From Muribaculaceae bacterium (GTDB lineage Bacteria > Bacteroidota > Bacteroidia > Bacteroidales > Muribaculaceae): DNA of 64,000 nt. Made by a program: the position numbers and the translations under genes. This document shows positions 8,144 to 17,254 of this stretch, in pieces. The stretch spans positions 38,711 to 102,710 of the forward strand of contig JAGCCU010000035.1 in the NCBI GenBank assembly GCA_017651515.1, read 5' to 3'. Position 1 is the first letter of the stretch, and every line of letters begins with the position of its first letter. The notes beneath the pieces were generated by a model. The model worked only from the letters and a program-made list of their open reading frames with translations. It searched no databases and was not told the origin of the DNA.

Positions 8144-8938
8144 ATGATAGAAGTAAAAGGTGTAGAGAAATACTTTGACGAAGAAGGTGGTCGCCGGCAG
8201 GTGCTCTATGACATCAATGCCAAATTCTATGACGGCAAGACAAACCTTATTATCGGTCAGAGCGGATCGGGAAAGACCGTGCTCGTCAAGAACATCGTGG
8301 GATTATTCAAACCCGACAAGGGTCAAATCCTCTACGATGGACGCGATATTACGGCCATGGACAGAAAACAACTCAAGGAATTGCGTAACGAAATCGGGAT
8401 GCTTTTTCAGGGTTCTGCACTTTTCGACAGCGAGACTGTAATGGGAAATGTCATGTTCCCTCTTAAGATGTTCTCTTCAATGTCGGCCGAAGAGCAGCGT
8501 GACAGGGCTCAGTTCTGCATCGACCGCGTGAACCTCACGGGCAGCGAGAACAAATTTCCGAGCGAGCTGTCAGGAGGTATGCAGAAACGAGCCGCCATTG
8601 CACGTGCCATCGCATTGAATCCACGCTATCTGTTCTGCGACGAGCCAAACTCCGGACTCGACCCCAAGACGTCGATAGTAATTGACGAGCTGTTAAGTGA
8701 CATCACTCACGACTTCGGAATCACCACTATCATCAACACCCACGACATGAACTCAGTGATGGGAATTGGCGAGAACATCGTCTTCATCAACAAGGGACAC
8801 GTAGGATGGACTGGAAACAAAGACGAGATTTATAACGTGGACAATGACGACCTCAACAACTTCGTATATGCCACCGACTTGTTTCGTGATGTTCGTAAGT
8901 ACCGACGCGAACACGGCTACAAACCCACAAGACTATAA
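8144..8938 (+). CDS. mlaF: ABC transporter ATP-binding protein, MlaF-like
   Basis: The ATPase partner of the upstream MlaE-like permease, acting at the cytoplasmic face. The 264-residue protein has Walker A GQSGSGKT (about residues 39-46), the Q-loop FQGS, the ABC signature LSGGMQKR, Walker B YLFCDEPNSGLD with the catalytic Glu, and the H-loop NTHDMNS. The MlaF-type signature with methionine (SGGMQKR) supports the lipid transporter family over other ABC classes. A secreted protein gene follows 24 bp downstream on the same strand but is not an obvious transporter component. Confidence 0.93.
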   Translation: MIEVKGVEKYFDEEGGRRQVLYDINAKFYDGKTNLIIGQSGSGKTVLVKNIVGLFKPDKGQILYDGRDITAMDRKQLKELRNEIGMLFQGSALFDSETVMGNVMFPLKMFSSMSAEEQRDRAQFCIDRVNLTGSENKFPSELSGGMQKRAAIARAIALNPRYLFCDEPNSGLDPKTSIVIDELLSDITHDFGITTIINTHDMNSVMGIGENIVFINKGHVGWTGNKDEIYNVDNDDLNNFVYATDLFRDVRKYRREHGYKPTRL

Positions 8939-8962
8939 TACATAACCTAAAATACAACCATT

Positions 8963-10381
8963 ATGAAGAAATTATTACTGACAGCCCTTTTAGCCATAGC
9001 CAGTTCTACCGTCGCCTGGTCGCTGACAACCGATGGACAGACCTATGAGCCAGTTAACGACATCAAAATTGTCAATCAATGGATCCTTGACCGTGTACAC
9101 ACTCAGGCGGAGTACCTGGATTCTCCCATCAACAACACAAACTGTCGCACAGCGACCTTGCTCAACGGTATTATCTACGTGGGACACAGCGGGTTCGGAC
9201 AAGCATACGTCGATGGAGACACAGTACCCATCAGCACCGCTGTTCTCCATCGTTTCAGCGTTGCCGACGGTACACAGCTTCCCGATCTAGAACTCACCTA
9301 CGACGGATTGCCCTACGGCGGACTGCTGGCGGTTACAAGCATCGGACACGACGACTTCGGGCATCTGTGGGTGGCTCCAGTGACCAGTACTTCAGTTGAA
9401 ACCGTTCCAGTATATATAGTAAACGTAGAAACTGGCGAACTCACACTTGTCAACCGTATGCCAAAAGGAAACGACATGCAACGAACCGATTATCTTGACG
9501 TGATGGGCGACCTTACGCTCGAAGAAGCCGAATGCAACGTGATGACTGTCGCCAACTCATCAAATGAGCCTGGATTTCCAACAGTATACCGATGGCATGC
9601 CGACCAAGGCAGCGACTCATGGGAAGGCGGCTTCGAAGGAGACACATATATCTTTATCACATCATTCTTCCCTGATTACAACACCGGCTTCAGCCTTGCA
9701 CCCATCGTGAAGATGATGCACGGCATTGACGAAGATACATACTACTCAGGAGAATGGTTCTACATCGATGCACACAACGCGGCACCAGTAGTCTATGACG
9801 TAAGCGGTTATATTATGGACAACTTTGAACTCGTGGACGAAGATCTGAAACCTCTTGATTCTCCCAACGGATGTAACGAGTTCACACTTGACGGACGCCA
9901 TTTCTTCGTCTATGCTATGGCCGACATGCACGGAGACAACAGTTTCTGCCAGGCAAACATCTGTGAATTGGGTGGTGGAGACGATGCAACTTTCGAAGGC
10001 ATGACAAAATACTGGCAGATTCCCGCCGACGGCCTCGGTAATATCAATGATGGAGGTCTGCGAGTGCATTGTTTCGACGTCGAAAAGAGCATCGAAGACG
10101 GTGAAGAAGTCATAACCCTGCTGACTTTCAAGTCATACAATGGAATGGCCGTATATAAGATCGGCAAAAACGTTGGACAGGATAACCCACAGCCCAACTA
10201 CCCAACCGGTGATGTTGACGGCAGCGGAATAGTAGATGTTGAAGACGTCAATGCCGCCATTAACATTATCCTCAAGCTCAAGACCGCAGCCGATTACCCA
10301 GGCAATGCCGATCTTGACGGCAGCGGAATAATAGACGTGGAAGACGTCAATGCTATGATAAACATCATTCTAAAGCTATAA
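8963..10381 (+). CDS. Secreted protein of unknown function with C-terminal dockerin-like module
   Basis: A 472-residue protein with a clear signal peptide (MKKLLLTALLAIASSTVAWS). The body (about 25-405) is rich in beta-strand-like repeats such as HRFSVADGTQLPDLEL and IVNVETGELTLVNR, which suggests a beta-propeller, but no known family was recognised. The C-terminus (about 415-472) holds two EF-hand-like repeats, DVDGSGIVDVEDVNAAINI and DLDGSGIIDVEDVNAMINI, with the spacing of a type I dockerin. In Bacteroidales such modules are common on exported proteins without a cellulosome. The gene ends just before a strong two-way terminator at 10412. Confidence 0.8.
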   Translation: MKKLLLTALLAIASSTVAWSLTTDGQTYEPVNDIKIVNQWILDRVHTQAEYLDSPINNTNCRTATLLNGIIYVGHSGFGQAYVDGDTVPISTAVLHRFSVADGTQLPDLELTYDGLPYGGLLAVTSIGHDDFGHLWVAPVTSTSVETVPVYIVNVETGELTLVNRMPKGNDMQRTDYLDVMGDLTLEEAECNVMTVANSSNEPGFPTVYRWHADQGSDSWEGGFEGDTYIFITSFFPDYNTGFSLAPIVKMMHGIDEDTYYSGEWFYIDAHNAAPVVYDVSGYIMDNFELVDEDLKPLDSPNGCNEFTLDGRHFFVYAMADMHGDNSFCQANICELGGGDDATFEGMTKYWQIPADGLGNINDGGLRVHCFDVEKSIEDGEEVITLLTFKSYNGMAVYKIGKNVGQDNPQPNYPTGDVDGSGIVDVEDVNAAINIILKLKTAADYPGNADLDGSGIIDVEDVNAMINIILKL

Positions 10382-10411
10382 TCCCTCAGAACAACAATCC
10401 ATAACATATAA

Positions 10412-10448
10412 AACGTCGGCTCTATCAGGTAGAGCCGACGTTATTTTC
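10412..10448. terminator. Bidirectional terminator between two convergent genes
   Basis: A perfect 13-bp stem (10412-10424 with 10430-10442) around a 5-nt loop TCAGG, followed by ATTTT on the plus strand and preceded by an A-rich run that serves the minus strand. It separates the gene ending at 10381 from the convergent GH16 gene ending at 10465. Confidence 0.88.
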
Positions 10449-10464
10449 AGTATTCAGTCCTATA

Positions 10465-13400
10465 TCAATCCTCTTTATTCAGGATAATATTTATAATGAT
10501 ATTTACGTCCGAGACGTCAACCACACCGTTTCCATCAAGATCGGCAAGGGACGCAACAGCGGGATCATTATTCTTTTTAAGAATGACATTGATGGCTATG
10601 TTCACGTCTGTCACATCTACGATGAGATCGCCGTTAAGGTCGCCACGCAATGTCTCTGCATCAATGTTGCGATAGAAGAACACGGCATCGAAGTTGAGGG
10701 GTGTGCCCTGAACGCCGCCACTGAGTAATGCCACCACATTTCCGGTATAATTAGTTGGATTGTCGAATACAGGGTTAGCGCGTGCAATGATTTCACTGTA
10801 TGGAATGTCAAGTGAGTACCATTCTCCGTCACGCTTGAAGTCACCCAACAGACCAATGACGTTGTTCCCATCCACAAATGGAGTGTTGCCCACGGCAAAG
10901 CTGGCATTACCCACTCTCACGGAGTGGGTGGCATGTACATCGGCATCATTGCCCTTAAAGGCGATGTGCAGATAGTAGCTGTCGTCAAGCATCGACAAGT
11001 CTTTACCCGTTCCACTAGATGCAAAGCCGAGTCCGGACCAGCCAGCAGAGCCTACCTTATAGGCATTGTAGCCCTCGTTTTGGCCGAATGAATTCACACC
11101 ATCTGATGCGACTGATGTATAAGTGCCTTCCCAAACCCACAGGAAGTGGTTCGCGTCGTTGGGACGATAGTCGGCCAAAAGATTGTTTCCAATTGCTTGC
11201 TTCTCATTTTCACCCAATGATACAAGTACATAGTCTTTATGTGCACTCAGGTCGAAGGTGGGATTGCCATCATCGTCTAGCGACTTGCTGCCATATTGAC
11301 CCAGTTCGGGATCATAGTCAGTCTGCGAGCCTTCGTCGCTGTGTCGCTTGTAGAAGAAGATGTTGTCAAATTGCAACATCGCGCCCTCATTGCCGCCGCT
11401 CAAGAAAGAGATTACATTGCCCTTGTAGGCCGATTCACCACCATCGCCACTGAAGGGATTGCCTGCCATTGCACGGATGACCGAGAATGGAATGTCGAAA
11501 CTGTACCATTTGCCATCGCGCTTGAAGTCGCCCAGCATCACAGGTCCAGTGGTGCTGTTGCCAATTACAAACTGCGCTGAGCCCACACCAACCGTGTGGT
11601 TAGTATGTGCTATGATATCATTGCCGCGCATAGCAAAATGCAGGTAATAACTATCGTCAAGCATCGATAGGTCTTTGCCGACAGCTGTTCCCGCAGCATT
11701 AGTCGAGGCATATCCCAATCCTGACCAGCCCACCGAGTTCACAGTGTAACTGTTGTAAGGTTCATTAAGTCCGAAGGAATTAACTCCTTCTGAAGTTTGA
11801 GCAGTATAAGTACCTTCCCAGATATAAAGGAAGTTATTTATCTCATCCACACTATAGTCAGCGAGAATGGAGTCGCCCATCTGGTCGATTACACCCTGGC
11901 TGGCACCTATAATCACATAGTCGTAACCATCCTCAAAGTCAAATGTAGATTGTCCGAGACCATCGAGTGAGAGTGATGCATACTGTCCTATTTGGGTGGT
12001 TTCGTCAGTTGTGGGCGGATTGGTGTCGACATTTGGATTCTTGTAGAAGAAGACGTTGTCAAACTGTAGTGATGCGCCCGACACACCGCCACTGAGTACG
12101 GCAAACACATTGCTCATGAAATTTGAAGCGGTAGTTCCGAACAGTGGGGTGGCAATGGCTTTGAGCACGCTCACTGGAATGTCAAATGAGCACCAGCGTC
12201 CGTCACGTTTGAAATCGCCCAGGATTGGCAGTTGATTGCCATTGTTAATGAATGCGGAATTGCCAATGGTAAATGATGCACTGCCAATCAGTATGGCGTG
12301 ATTGACGTGCATCAGGTGATCGGTGCCACGCATTGCGAAATGAAGGATGTAGCCGTCCTCATCGAGTATGGTCAAGTCTTTGCCTGTACCTTCAGAAGCG
12401 TAACCCAGTCCTGACCAGCCTGAATTGTTTACGGTATAGCTATTGTAGCCTTCGGTCAGACCAAAAGAGTTGACACCTTCGGTCTCATGTGACGTATAAG
12501 TGTTTTCCCAAATCCACAGAAAGTTGGTCACGTCATCTACGTTGTAGTCGGCACGGATTCTGTCACCCATTTGATCCCTCACGCCTTGGCTTGTACCTAT
12601 GAGTACATAATCGTAGGAGTTTTCAAAGTCAAAGGTCGAGTGTCCGTTTTCGTCCAATGACAGGCTTCCATAACGACCCAGTTCGGTAGTTGTATCTTCA
12701 GGTATTTCCGGGTCTTCACCACCTTCACTGCCACCAGGAATGATATAGTCCTTCTCGTCTGGTTTCTGATATACTCGCACGTAATCCACCTTCATAATTT
12801 TCTCATTGTTGTTGCTCAGTGCAGTGATGCCACTAGCATCGTATATGCCTGGTATGGTGCCCCCCACCGCCACGTTGAACAACAAGAAGAACTGTTTGTG
12901 GAAATAGTTGCCTGGAGAATTCTGTTGCGATGTATCGTCGATGTTCATCTCAAAATATGGCGATGCGGCATCATCGAGATACATAGAAATTTTGTTTTCG
13001 TCCCACACAAGTGTGAAGAGATGATAGTTGCCGTCTTGAATGCTATAAGATGCCGTTGTGTTGTTACCATACATTGGGTGCTGGCCGTTGGTGTAAGGTC
13101 CCCAATGCAGTGCGCTGATGAAGAAACGATCTTGTGTTCCGGCGCTGATTCCTCCGCTACCGCCGGCTTCCAACACGTCAATCTCACCGCAGTATGGCCA
13201 TCCAGTCCCTGTGCTCATGTCATTACCCATCAGCCAGAAGGCTGGCCACAGACCATTGGCGGTTGAAGGTAGCATGATGCTAGCTTGGATAATACCGTGC
13301 TTGAACGCTGCCTTGCCCATGGAATTGATTCGTCCGGAAGTGAACGATCTTCCTTGGTAATTCTGTCTTCGCGCCGTGATTTGCAGTGCGCCATCGGCTA

Positions 13401-13617
13401 CGCTCACATTGTTGGCAGTGTAATATTGCAACTCATTGTTGCCTCCACCATCACCATTCACTTCAACGTTCCACACAGCAGTGTTGAGTGATGTTCCGTC
13501 AAACTCGTCGCTGAACACCAATTCGTAATCATCGAGCGATGGGGCGCGGTTAAGCCATTGCGCACTTGCTGACAGCGACATTGCCGCAACAGCGATAAAG
13601 AGAAATCTTTTATTCAT
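10465..13617 (-). CDS. GH16 endo-beta-1,3-glucanase-like enzyme with three repeated modules and a dockerin-like C-terminus
   Basis: A secreted 1050-residue enzyme: signal peptide (1-19, ...LSASAQ), GH16 catalytic domain (about 27-285), three consecutive modules of about 220 residues (from about 313 to 985), and a dockerin-like pair of EF-hand repeats (about 990-1050). The GH16 motif GEIDVLE gives catalytic E145, D147 and E150; WPAFWLMGND and the jelly-roll strands fit the laminarinase branch acting on beta-1,3-glucans. Each repeat has SLDxxGxxTFDFExxYDYVxIG and GDFKRDGxWxSFDIP and ends in FDNxFFYKN; they look like carbohydrate-binding beta-sandwiches. The frame extends upstream to 13830, but the promoter at 13646-13675 lies inside that extension, so ATG at 13617 is used. 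Confidence 0.9.
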   Translation of the reverse strand: MNKRFLFIAVAAMSLSASAQWLNRAPSLDDYELVFSDEFDGTSLNTAVWNVEVNGDGGGNNELQYYTANNVSVADGALQITARRQNYQGRSFTSGRINSMGKAAFKHGIIQASIMLPSTANGLWPAFWLMGNDMSTGTGWPYCGEIDVLEAGGSGGISAGTQDRFFISALHWGPYTNGQHPMYGNNTTASYSIQDGNYHLFTLVWDENKISMYLDDAASPYFEMNIDDTSQQNSPGNYFHKQFFLLFNVAVGGTIPGIYDASGITALSNNNEKIMKVDYVRVYQKPDEKDYIIPGGSEGGEDPEIPEDTTTELGRYGSLSLDENGHSTFDFENSYDYVLIGTSQGVRDQMGDRIRADYNVDDVTNFLWIWENTYTSHETEGVNSFGLTEGYNSYTVNNSGWSGLGYASEGTGKDLTILDEDGYILHFAMRGTDHLMHVNHAILIGSASFTIGNSAFINNGNQLPILGDFKRDGRWCSFDIPVSVLKAIATPLFGTTASNFMSNVFAVLSGGVSGASLQFDNVFFYKNPNVDTNPPTTDETTQIGQYASLSLDGLGQSTFDFEDGYDYVIIGASQGVIDQMGDSILADYSVDEINNFLYIWEGTYTAQTSEGVNSFGLNEPYNSYTVNSVGWSGLGYASTNAAGTAVGKDLSMLDDSYYLHFAMRGNDIIAHTNHTVGVGSAQFVIGNSTTGPVMLGDFKRDGKWYSFDIPFSVIRAMAGNPFSGDGGESAYKGNVISFLSGGNEGAMLQFDNIFFYKRHSDEGSQTDYDPELGQYGSKSLDDDGNPTFDLSAHKDYVLVSLGENEKQAIGNNLLADYRPNDANHFLWVWEGTYTSVASDGVNSFGQNEGYNAYKVGSAGWSGLGFASSGTGKDLSMLDDSYYLHIAFKGNDADVHATHSVRVGNASFAVGNTPFVDGNNVIGLLGDFKRDGEWYSLDIPYSEIIARANPVFDNPTNYTGNVVALLSGGVQGTPLNFDAVFFYRNIDAETLRGDLNGDLIVDVTDVNIAINVILKKNNDPAVASLADLDGNGVVDVSDVNIIINIILNKED

Positions 13618-13645
13618 GATTGATGTTGTTAATAATTTGCCGTTG

Positions 13646-13675
13646 CAAAGATAGCTATAAAAAAGGCTCTCACAA
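13646..13675 (-). promoter_or_regulatory. Promoter of the GH16 gene
   Basis: On the minus strand TTG (13675-13673), a 19-bp spacer and TATCTTTG (13653-13646). It fixes the translation start downstream at 13617. Confidence 0.7.
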
Positions 13676-13775
13676 GTTTTTACTGAAGATTTATCACTAA
13701 AACCACCTATTTCAAGTAGCAATTGCTTTTCAACAAATCGGTTGAAGGCAAAATACACTAAATGAAATTCAATAG

Positions 13776-13806
13776 TTGCATCATTTAACAATAAGTGGTA
13801 TTTTTG
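13776..13806 (+). promoter_or_regulatory. Promoter of the MBOAT-SGNH operon
   Basis: TTG (13776-13778), a 20-bp spacer and TATTTTTG (13799-13806). It is divergent from the GH16 promoter. A possible GTG start at 13795 would fall inside the promoter, which supports ATG at 13837. Confidence 0.7.
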
Positions 13807-13836
13807 CAACTTGATTATTATGGCAAGCATCGAATA

Positions 13837-15240
13837 ATGTCGTTTGTTTCTTTATACTTCATACTGTTTCTTCCCATCCTATGCATCACCTACTGGTTGT
13901 GTCCATTACGGTGGCGGAACTCTCTGCTGCTTGTCGCCAGTGTGTTGTTCTATATGCTTCCGCATCCGACCTATGGTGTAATGCTGGTGTGGGTTTGGGC
14001 TTCCAGCTATCTTGCAGTACGTTGGGTGTCAAGAGACAATCCACCACTTTCCCGATTGTGGGTCGGTGTTCTGGGAGTATTGCTGCCAATGCTTTTCTTT
14101 AAGATAAAGGCACCTGTCGTAGACGCTTTTTTTCCACAAGGATTACCAACTGGCATTCCAGGCCTAAACTGGATTTTCCCGTTGGGCCTTTCATGCTATT
14201 CTTTGCAGGCCGTGAGTTTGATTATTGATGTCTATAAAGGTCGAACTCAGCGAGATCCGTCACTTGTCAATCACGCTCTATATGTCAGTTTCCTGCCTAC
14301 GGTCACTTCTGGTCCCATATTGCATTCTACCGACCTCATGTGGCAAATCACCGCTAATCGTGGTGGATTTGACCGAGACATGGCCTTCATTGGCACAAAA
14401 CGATTAATCTGGGGGTTATTCTTGAAAGTGGTCGTTGCAGACCGTTTCGGGATTTATGTAAATGCCGTGCTGGGCCACAGCACACTTTATAATTCCCCCA
14501 CTGTCTTTATTGCTTTGTTATGCTATACAGTACAGATATATTGCGACTTCGCTGGATACTCTCAAATGGCAATTGGCACAGCCAACCTGCTTGGCTTTGA
14601 TATGCCGGAGAACTTCCGACGCCCACTATTCTCCATGGGACTCAAAGAACTTTGGACACGATGGCACATCTCGCTGTCTTCTTGGCTTCGTGACTATGTC
14701 TACATTCCATTGGGCGGCAGCCGTTGCAAGACATGGCGGATGTGCCTGAACCTGTTGGCAACGTTTTCTGTGAGTGGAATGTGGCATGGCGTGCGTCTAT
14801 CATATCTATGCTGGGGGCTGGGCAATGGACTTATGGTGATGCTGGAACATTTCCTTCCGTTAAAGCGTTGGCGAAGCAAACCCGTCATTAGAATCTTTTA
14901 TTCTATATTAAGCATCTGTATAATGAGCCTACTTTTAGCATTCTTCTTCGATCATATAGAGCAATCCATTGACATCCTGAGAGTGTTGTTCACAAAAGGT
15001 TTTGACGGTGGATGGATAATGATTGATACAATCCGCACAAAAGCAACATTAATTGCCATGGCTGGAGGATTTGCAATAGTGGCTATGCGAGATATTTATG
15101 AGGAGTTCTTTCCTACTGCATTGGCATCATGGCATAAGGGGCGAAGTGCTGTGACGTTCATGTTCTACATAATCCTCATTATGCTTGTGCTTGTATTCGG
15201 TGTAATGGAAACCGGCCAGTTCATTTATTTGCGTTTTTAA
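13837..15240 (+). CDS. MBOAT family O-acyltransferase (AlgI-like)
   Basis: A 467-residue polytopic membrane protein of the membrane-bound O-acyltransferase family, which transfers acetyl groups across the inner membrane to extracytoplasmic polysaccharides or peptidoglycan. Family motifs are visible: DFAGYSQMAIGTANLLG, ENFRRP, LWTRWHISLSSWLRDYVYIP, and the catalytic histidine in SGMWHG. The ATG at 13837 is chosen because the earlier frame start lies in the promoter. The next gene, an SGNH-type partner, starts 1 nt after the stop codon, the usual arrangement for an O-acetylation pair (as with AlgI plus AlgX/J or DltB plus DltD). The target glycan is unknown. Confidence 0.92.
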   Translation: MSFVSLYFILFLPILCITYWLCPLRWRNSLLLVASVLFYMLPHPTYGVMLVWVWASSYLAVRWVSRDNPPLSRLWVGVLGVLLPMLFFKIKAPVVDAFFPQGLPTGIPGLNWIFPLGLSCYSLQAVSLIIDVYKGRTQRDPSLVNHALYVSFLPTVTSGPILHSTDLMWQITANRGGFDRDMAFIGTKRLIWGLFLKVVVADRFGIYVNAVLGHSTLYNSPTVFIALLCYTVQIYCDFAGYSQMAIGTANLLGFDMPENFRRPLFSMGLKELWTRWHISLSSWLRDYVYIPLGGSRCKTWRMCLNLLATFSVSGMWHGVRLSYLCWGLGNGLMVMLEHFLPLKRWRSKPVIRIFYSILSICIMSLLLAFFFDHIEQSIDILRVLFTKGFDGGWIMIDTIRTKATLIAMAGGFAIVAMRDIYEEFFPTALASWHKGRSAVTFMFYIILIMLVLVFGVMETGQFIYLRF

Positions 15241-15241
15241 T

Positions 15242-16162
15242 ATGAAGAAGTTCTTGACAATCATAGTAGCCGGGTTCTTGATAGTCACATTGCTTGACCA
15301 ACTCATTGGTCGAGGACTGGAAAAGTTTTTTTCCTCTGCCACAGTGGGCGAGCAAGGACATCTCAACCACGTACTCAAAGATGTGGATGCTCCTATATTG
15401 GTGTTTGGCACTTCTAAAGCATTGCACCATTATGTGCCGCAGGTCATTGTCGACTCCACCGGCATGGAATGTTACAATTGCGGATTTGAAGCACAGGGCA
15501 TCATGACCAATTATGCCCTAATTCGTTGCATAACGCAGCGCTATCAACCACAACTCATAATCTATGATCTTGACTATCATTACGACATTGAATACGCTCC
15601 CTACACTAACAATGTGGTCAATGTGCGTCGCATGTCTAAACTGACCATACGCGACAGCCTGTTGAATGCAATTGACCCATGGGCACACCTACGTATGAAA
15701 TCACGCATCTACCCATATAATAGTGCCTTGATAGAACTGGTGCTCAATCGTTTCCAAAACAGCACTTACGACAACCCTGAAGCAGATCGAGGATATATTC
15801 CACAGCATAACGTACTCGACCAAGATGCCATTGACAACTGGAATCCCCCTATCGCCACTGACACGCTCAGGCTCAATCTGATAGCCAATCTGATAGAGCG
15901 TTATCATGACCGACTGATTTTCTTCTCCAGTCCCACCTATCAGCACCAACCGCGGCTTGACCAGATGTATGCAACAGTAAAGAAACTGGCTGAACCATAT
16001 GACGTTCCCATATATGTGTTGGGAAACGATTCTATCTTCATGGACAAACCTGAGCTGTGGGATGACATAAGACATCTCAACGATGACGGCGCTCGCATCT
16101 ATACTGCAAAAGTGGCACACCTTGTAAAACTATGGCTTAAAACACATCCTGGAGATAAATGA
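15242..16162 (+). CDS. SGNH-hydrolase-like partner of the MBOAT protein
   Basis: A 306-residue protein with one N-terminal membrane segment (about 4-24), placing the rest in the periplasm. The catalytic elements of an SGNH/DltD-like fold can be seen: VFGTSKALHHY near residue 54 (nucleophile Ser in GTS) and DDIRHLNDDGA near residue 278 (DxxH, Asp and His). In such pairs the MBOAT passes an acetyl group to the membrane-anchored SGNH protein, which then modifies the sugar. Start ATG at 15242 follows the MBOAT stop by a single base, which implies translational coupling. The exact subfamily was not identified. Confidence 0.85.
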   Translation: MKKFLTIIVAGFLIVTLLDQLIGRGLEKFFSSATVGEQGHLNHVLKDVDAPILVFGTSKALHHYVPQVIVDSTGMECYNCGFEAQGIMTNYALIRCITQRYQPQLIIYDLDYHYDIEYAPYTNNVVNVRRMSKLTIRDSLLNAIDPWAHLRMKSRIYPYNSALIELVLNRFQNSTYDNPEADRGYIPQHNVLDQDAIDNWNPPIATDTLRLNLIANLIERYHDRLIFFSSPTYQHQPRLDQMYATVKKLAEPYDVPIYVLGNDSIFMDKPELWDDIRHLNDDGARIYTAKVAHLVKLWLKTHPGDK

Positions 16163-16207
16163 CTTAGGTTTTAGGTCAATGGAGATGTTGTCTTATTGCA
16201 TAGAAAA

Positions 16208-16240
16208 AGCGGTTATCGCATAGTACGGTAACCGCTCTTT
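16208..16240. terminator. Bidirectional terminator after the MBOAT-SGNH operon
   Basis: Stem AGCGGTTA (16208-16215) with TAACCGCT (16229-16236), extended inward by a wobble-containing TCG/CGG stem, preceded by AAAA and followed by CTTTT. It lies between convergent genes ending at 16162 and 16278. Confidence 0.75.
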
Positions 16241-16277
16241 TATCTAGCAGACAGTATCTACCGCCTGTTTCAATTCA

Positions 16278-16790
16278 TTATTTCAACTTGATACTTTCAA
16301 CTACTCCTGCCACCTCGGGTGCATCAGGTTTAATGAATACTGCTATTACCCTCAGCACATTGTCCCCGACTTGGGTATAACACTTATTGGAACCTGATTT
16401 TTCGTTAATTAACGTGGTGAAAGTATAGTCGCCTATTTTCACGCCTTCGTTCTTGACGATACCTTCATCCATCTCATTCTCTACAAGTTCAGCTACCTTT
16501 CTGCCCTTAACAACATCTACCTCAATTTTGGGGTCGAAGCCATCATCGCTTTTACCTTCCATTTTAATCTCATCAAAGGCACCGACTGAGCCAATCCAGC
16601 CTTCTGGAATTGTCGCGGAGAGATCGGCACTCTCGAAGTCACGCTGTTGTGGGTCAGCTGTTGTTTGAGCCTCAGCCTCTACATTTTCTTCGGCCGGAGT
16701 ACTCTCGGCATTAGTTTCACTACCTGCATTGCAAGCCATCAATCCCAATACTGCCACACAAGTAGCCAATAACATAAATACTTTTTTCAT
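16278..16790 (-). CDS. Putative lipoprotein, 170 aa, unknown function
   Basis: Starts MKKVFMLLATCVAVLGLMAC, a lipoprotein signal peptide with lipobox LMAC (lipidated Cys20). An acidic, low-complexity Ala/Glu/Thr linker (about 21-50) leads to a small domain (about 52-170) with FESADLSATIPEGWIGSVG and later DYTFTTLINEKSG, which looks like a compact beta-rich fold similar in style to PsbP/DUF-type envelope domains, but no family is assigned. It stands alone, convergent with the SGNH gene. A -7 box TATTTTTG is present on the minus strand at 16877-16870. Confidence 0.75.
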   Translation of the reverse strand: MKKVFMLLATCVAVLGLMACNAGSETNAESTPAEENVEAEAQTTADPQQRDFESADLSATIPEGWIGSVGAFDEIKMEGKSDDGFDPKIEVDVVKGRKVAELVENEMDEGIVKNEGVKIGDYTFTTLINEKSGSNKCYTQVGDNVLRVIAVFIKPDAPEVAGVVESIKLK

Positions 16791-17165
16791 AATAACTGGT
16801 TTTTAAAATGAATTATAGAATTGTAATTTACTCTTCTTGCACTACACTAATAATGGTTGTTTTACGGTGCAAAAATAATAAAAATTTTGGATTACAAGCG
16901 AGATTTAATAAAAATGTTTCATTCAAAAGCGCCAAGACTTGCATGATACTTCTACAGACTAAATAATAAACTCCATAATTCAGCGAATTTGCTGTTGCAG
17001 AATAATGAAGCAGTGCCGTAGTCTCAAAAGATAGCGGTTTTATTCAACATCAGTTGGTGTCTTCGCTCTTCTTTGCCTGTGGTTCTTTTTATGCTTGCGG
17101 CAGTGTTTTGCGGTGGATTTTCAAAAAAATTAATTGGTCTATGTTAAAAAATTTTCATCAAAAAA
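16791..17165. other. A+T-rich intergenic stretch between lipoprotein and rprX
   Basis: This gap holds the minus-strand -7 box of the lipoprotein (16870-16877; CAA at 16895-16897, which is TTG on the minus strand, about 17 bp upstream) and the upstream region of rprX. No credible small gene or RNA was recognised in it. Confidence 0.4.
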
Positions 17166-17197
17166 TTTGCGCTTTTCACACTTAAGTGTTAATTTTG
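17166..17197 (+). promoter_or_regulatory. Promoter of rprXY
   Basis: TTTG (17166-17169), a 20-bp spacer and TAATTTTG (17190-17197), a full match to the Bacteroidota housekeeping consensus, 57 bp before the rprX start. Confidence 0.8.
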
Positions 17198-17254
17198 CAG
17201 CCGATTGTTAAATTAAAATGCAATAAAGGACTGTTCCGCGACGTTTAAGTAGCG

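Noticed and set aside
8963-10381. Cellulosome component
   Set aside because: The dockerin-like module alone is weak evidence; no cohesin or scaffoldin is present and the cargo is not clearly a glycoside hydrolase.
13618-13830. N-terminal extension of the GH16 frame
   Set aside because: The promoter for the gene lies inside it and the signal peptide begins at 13617.
16791-17165. Small RNA gene in the gap before rprX
   Set aside because: No stable conserved structure or terminator of its own was seen; only promoter elements are supported.
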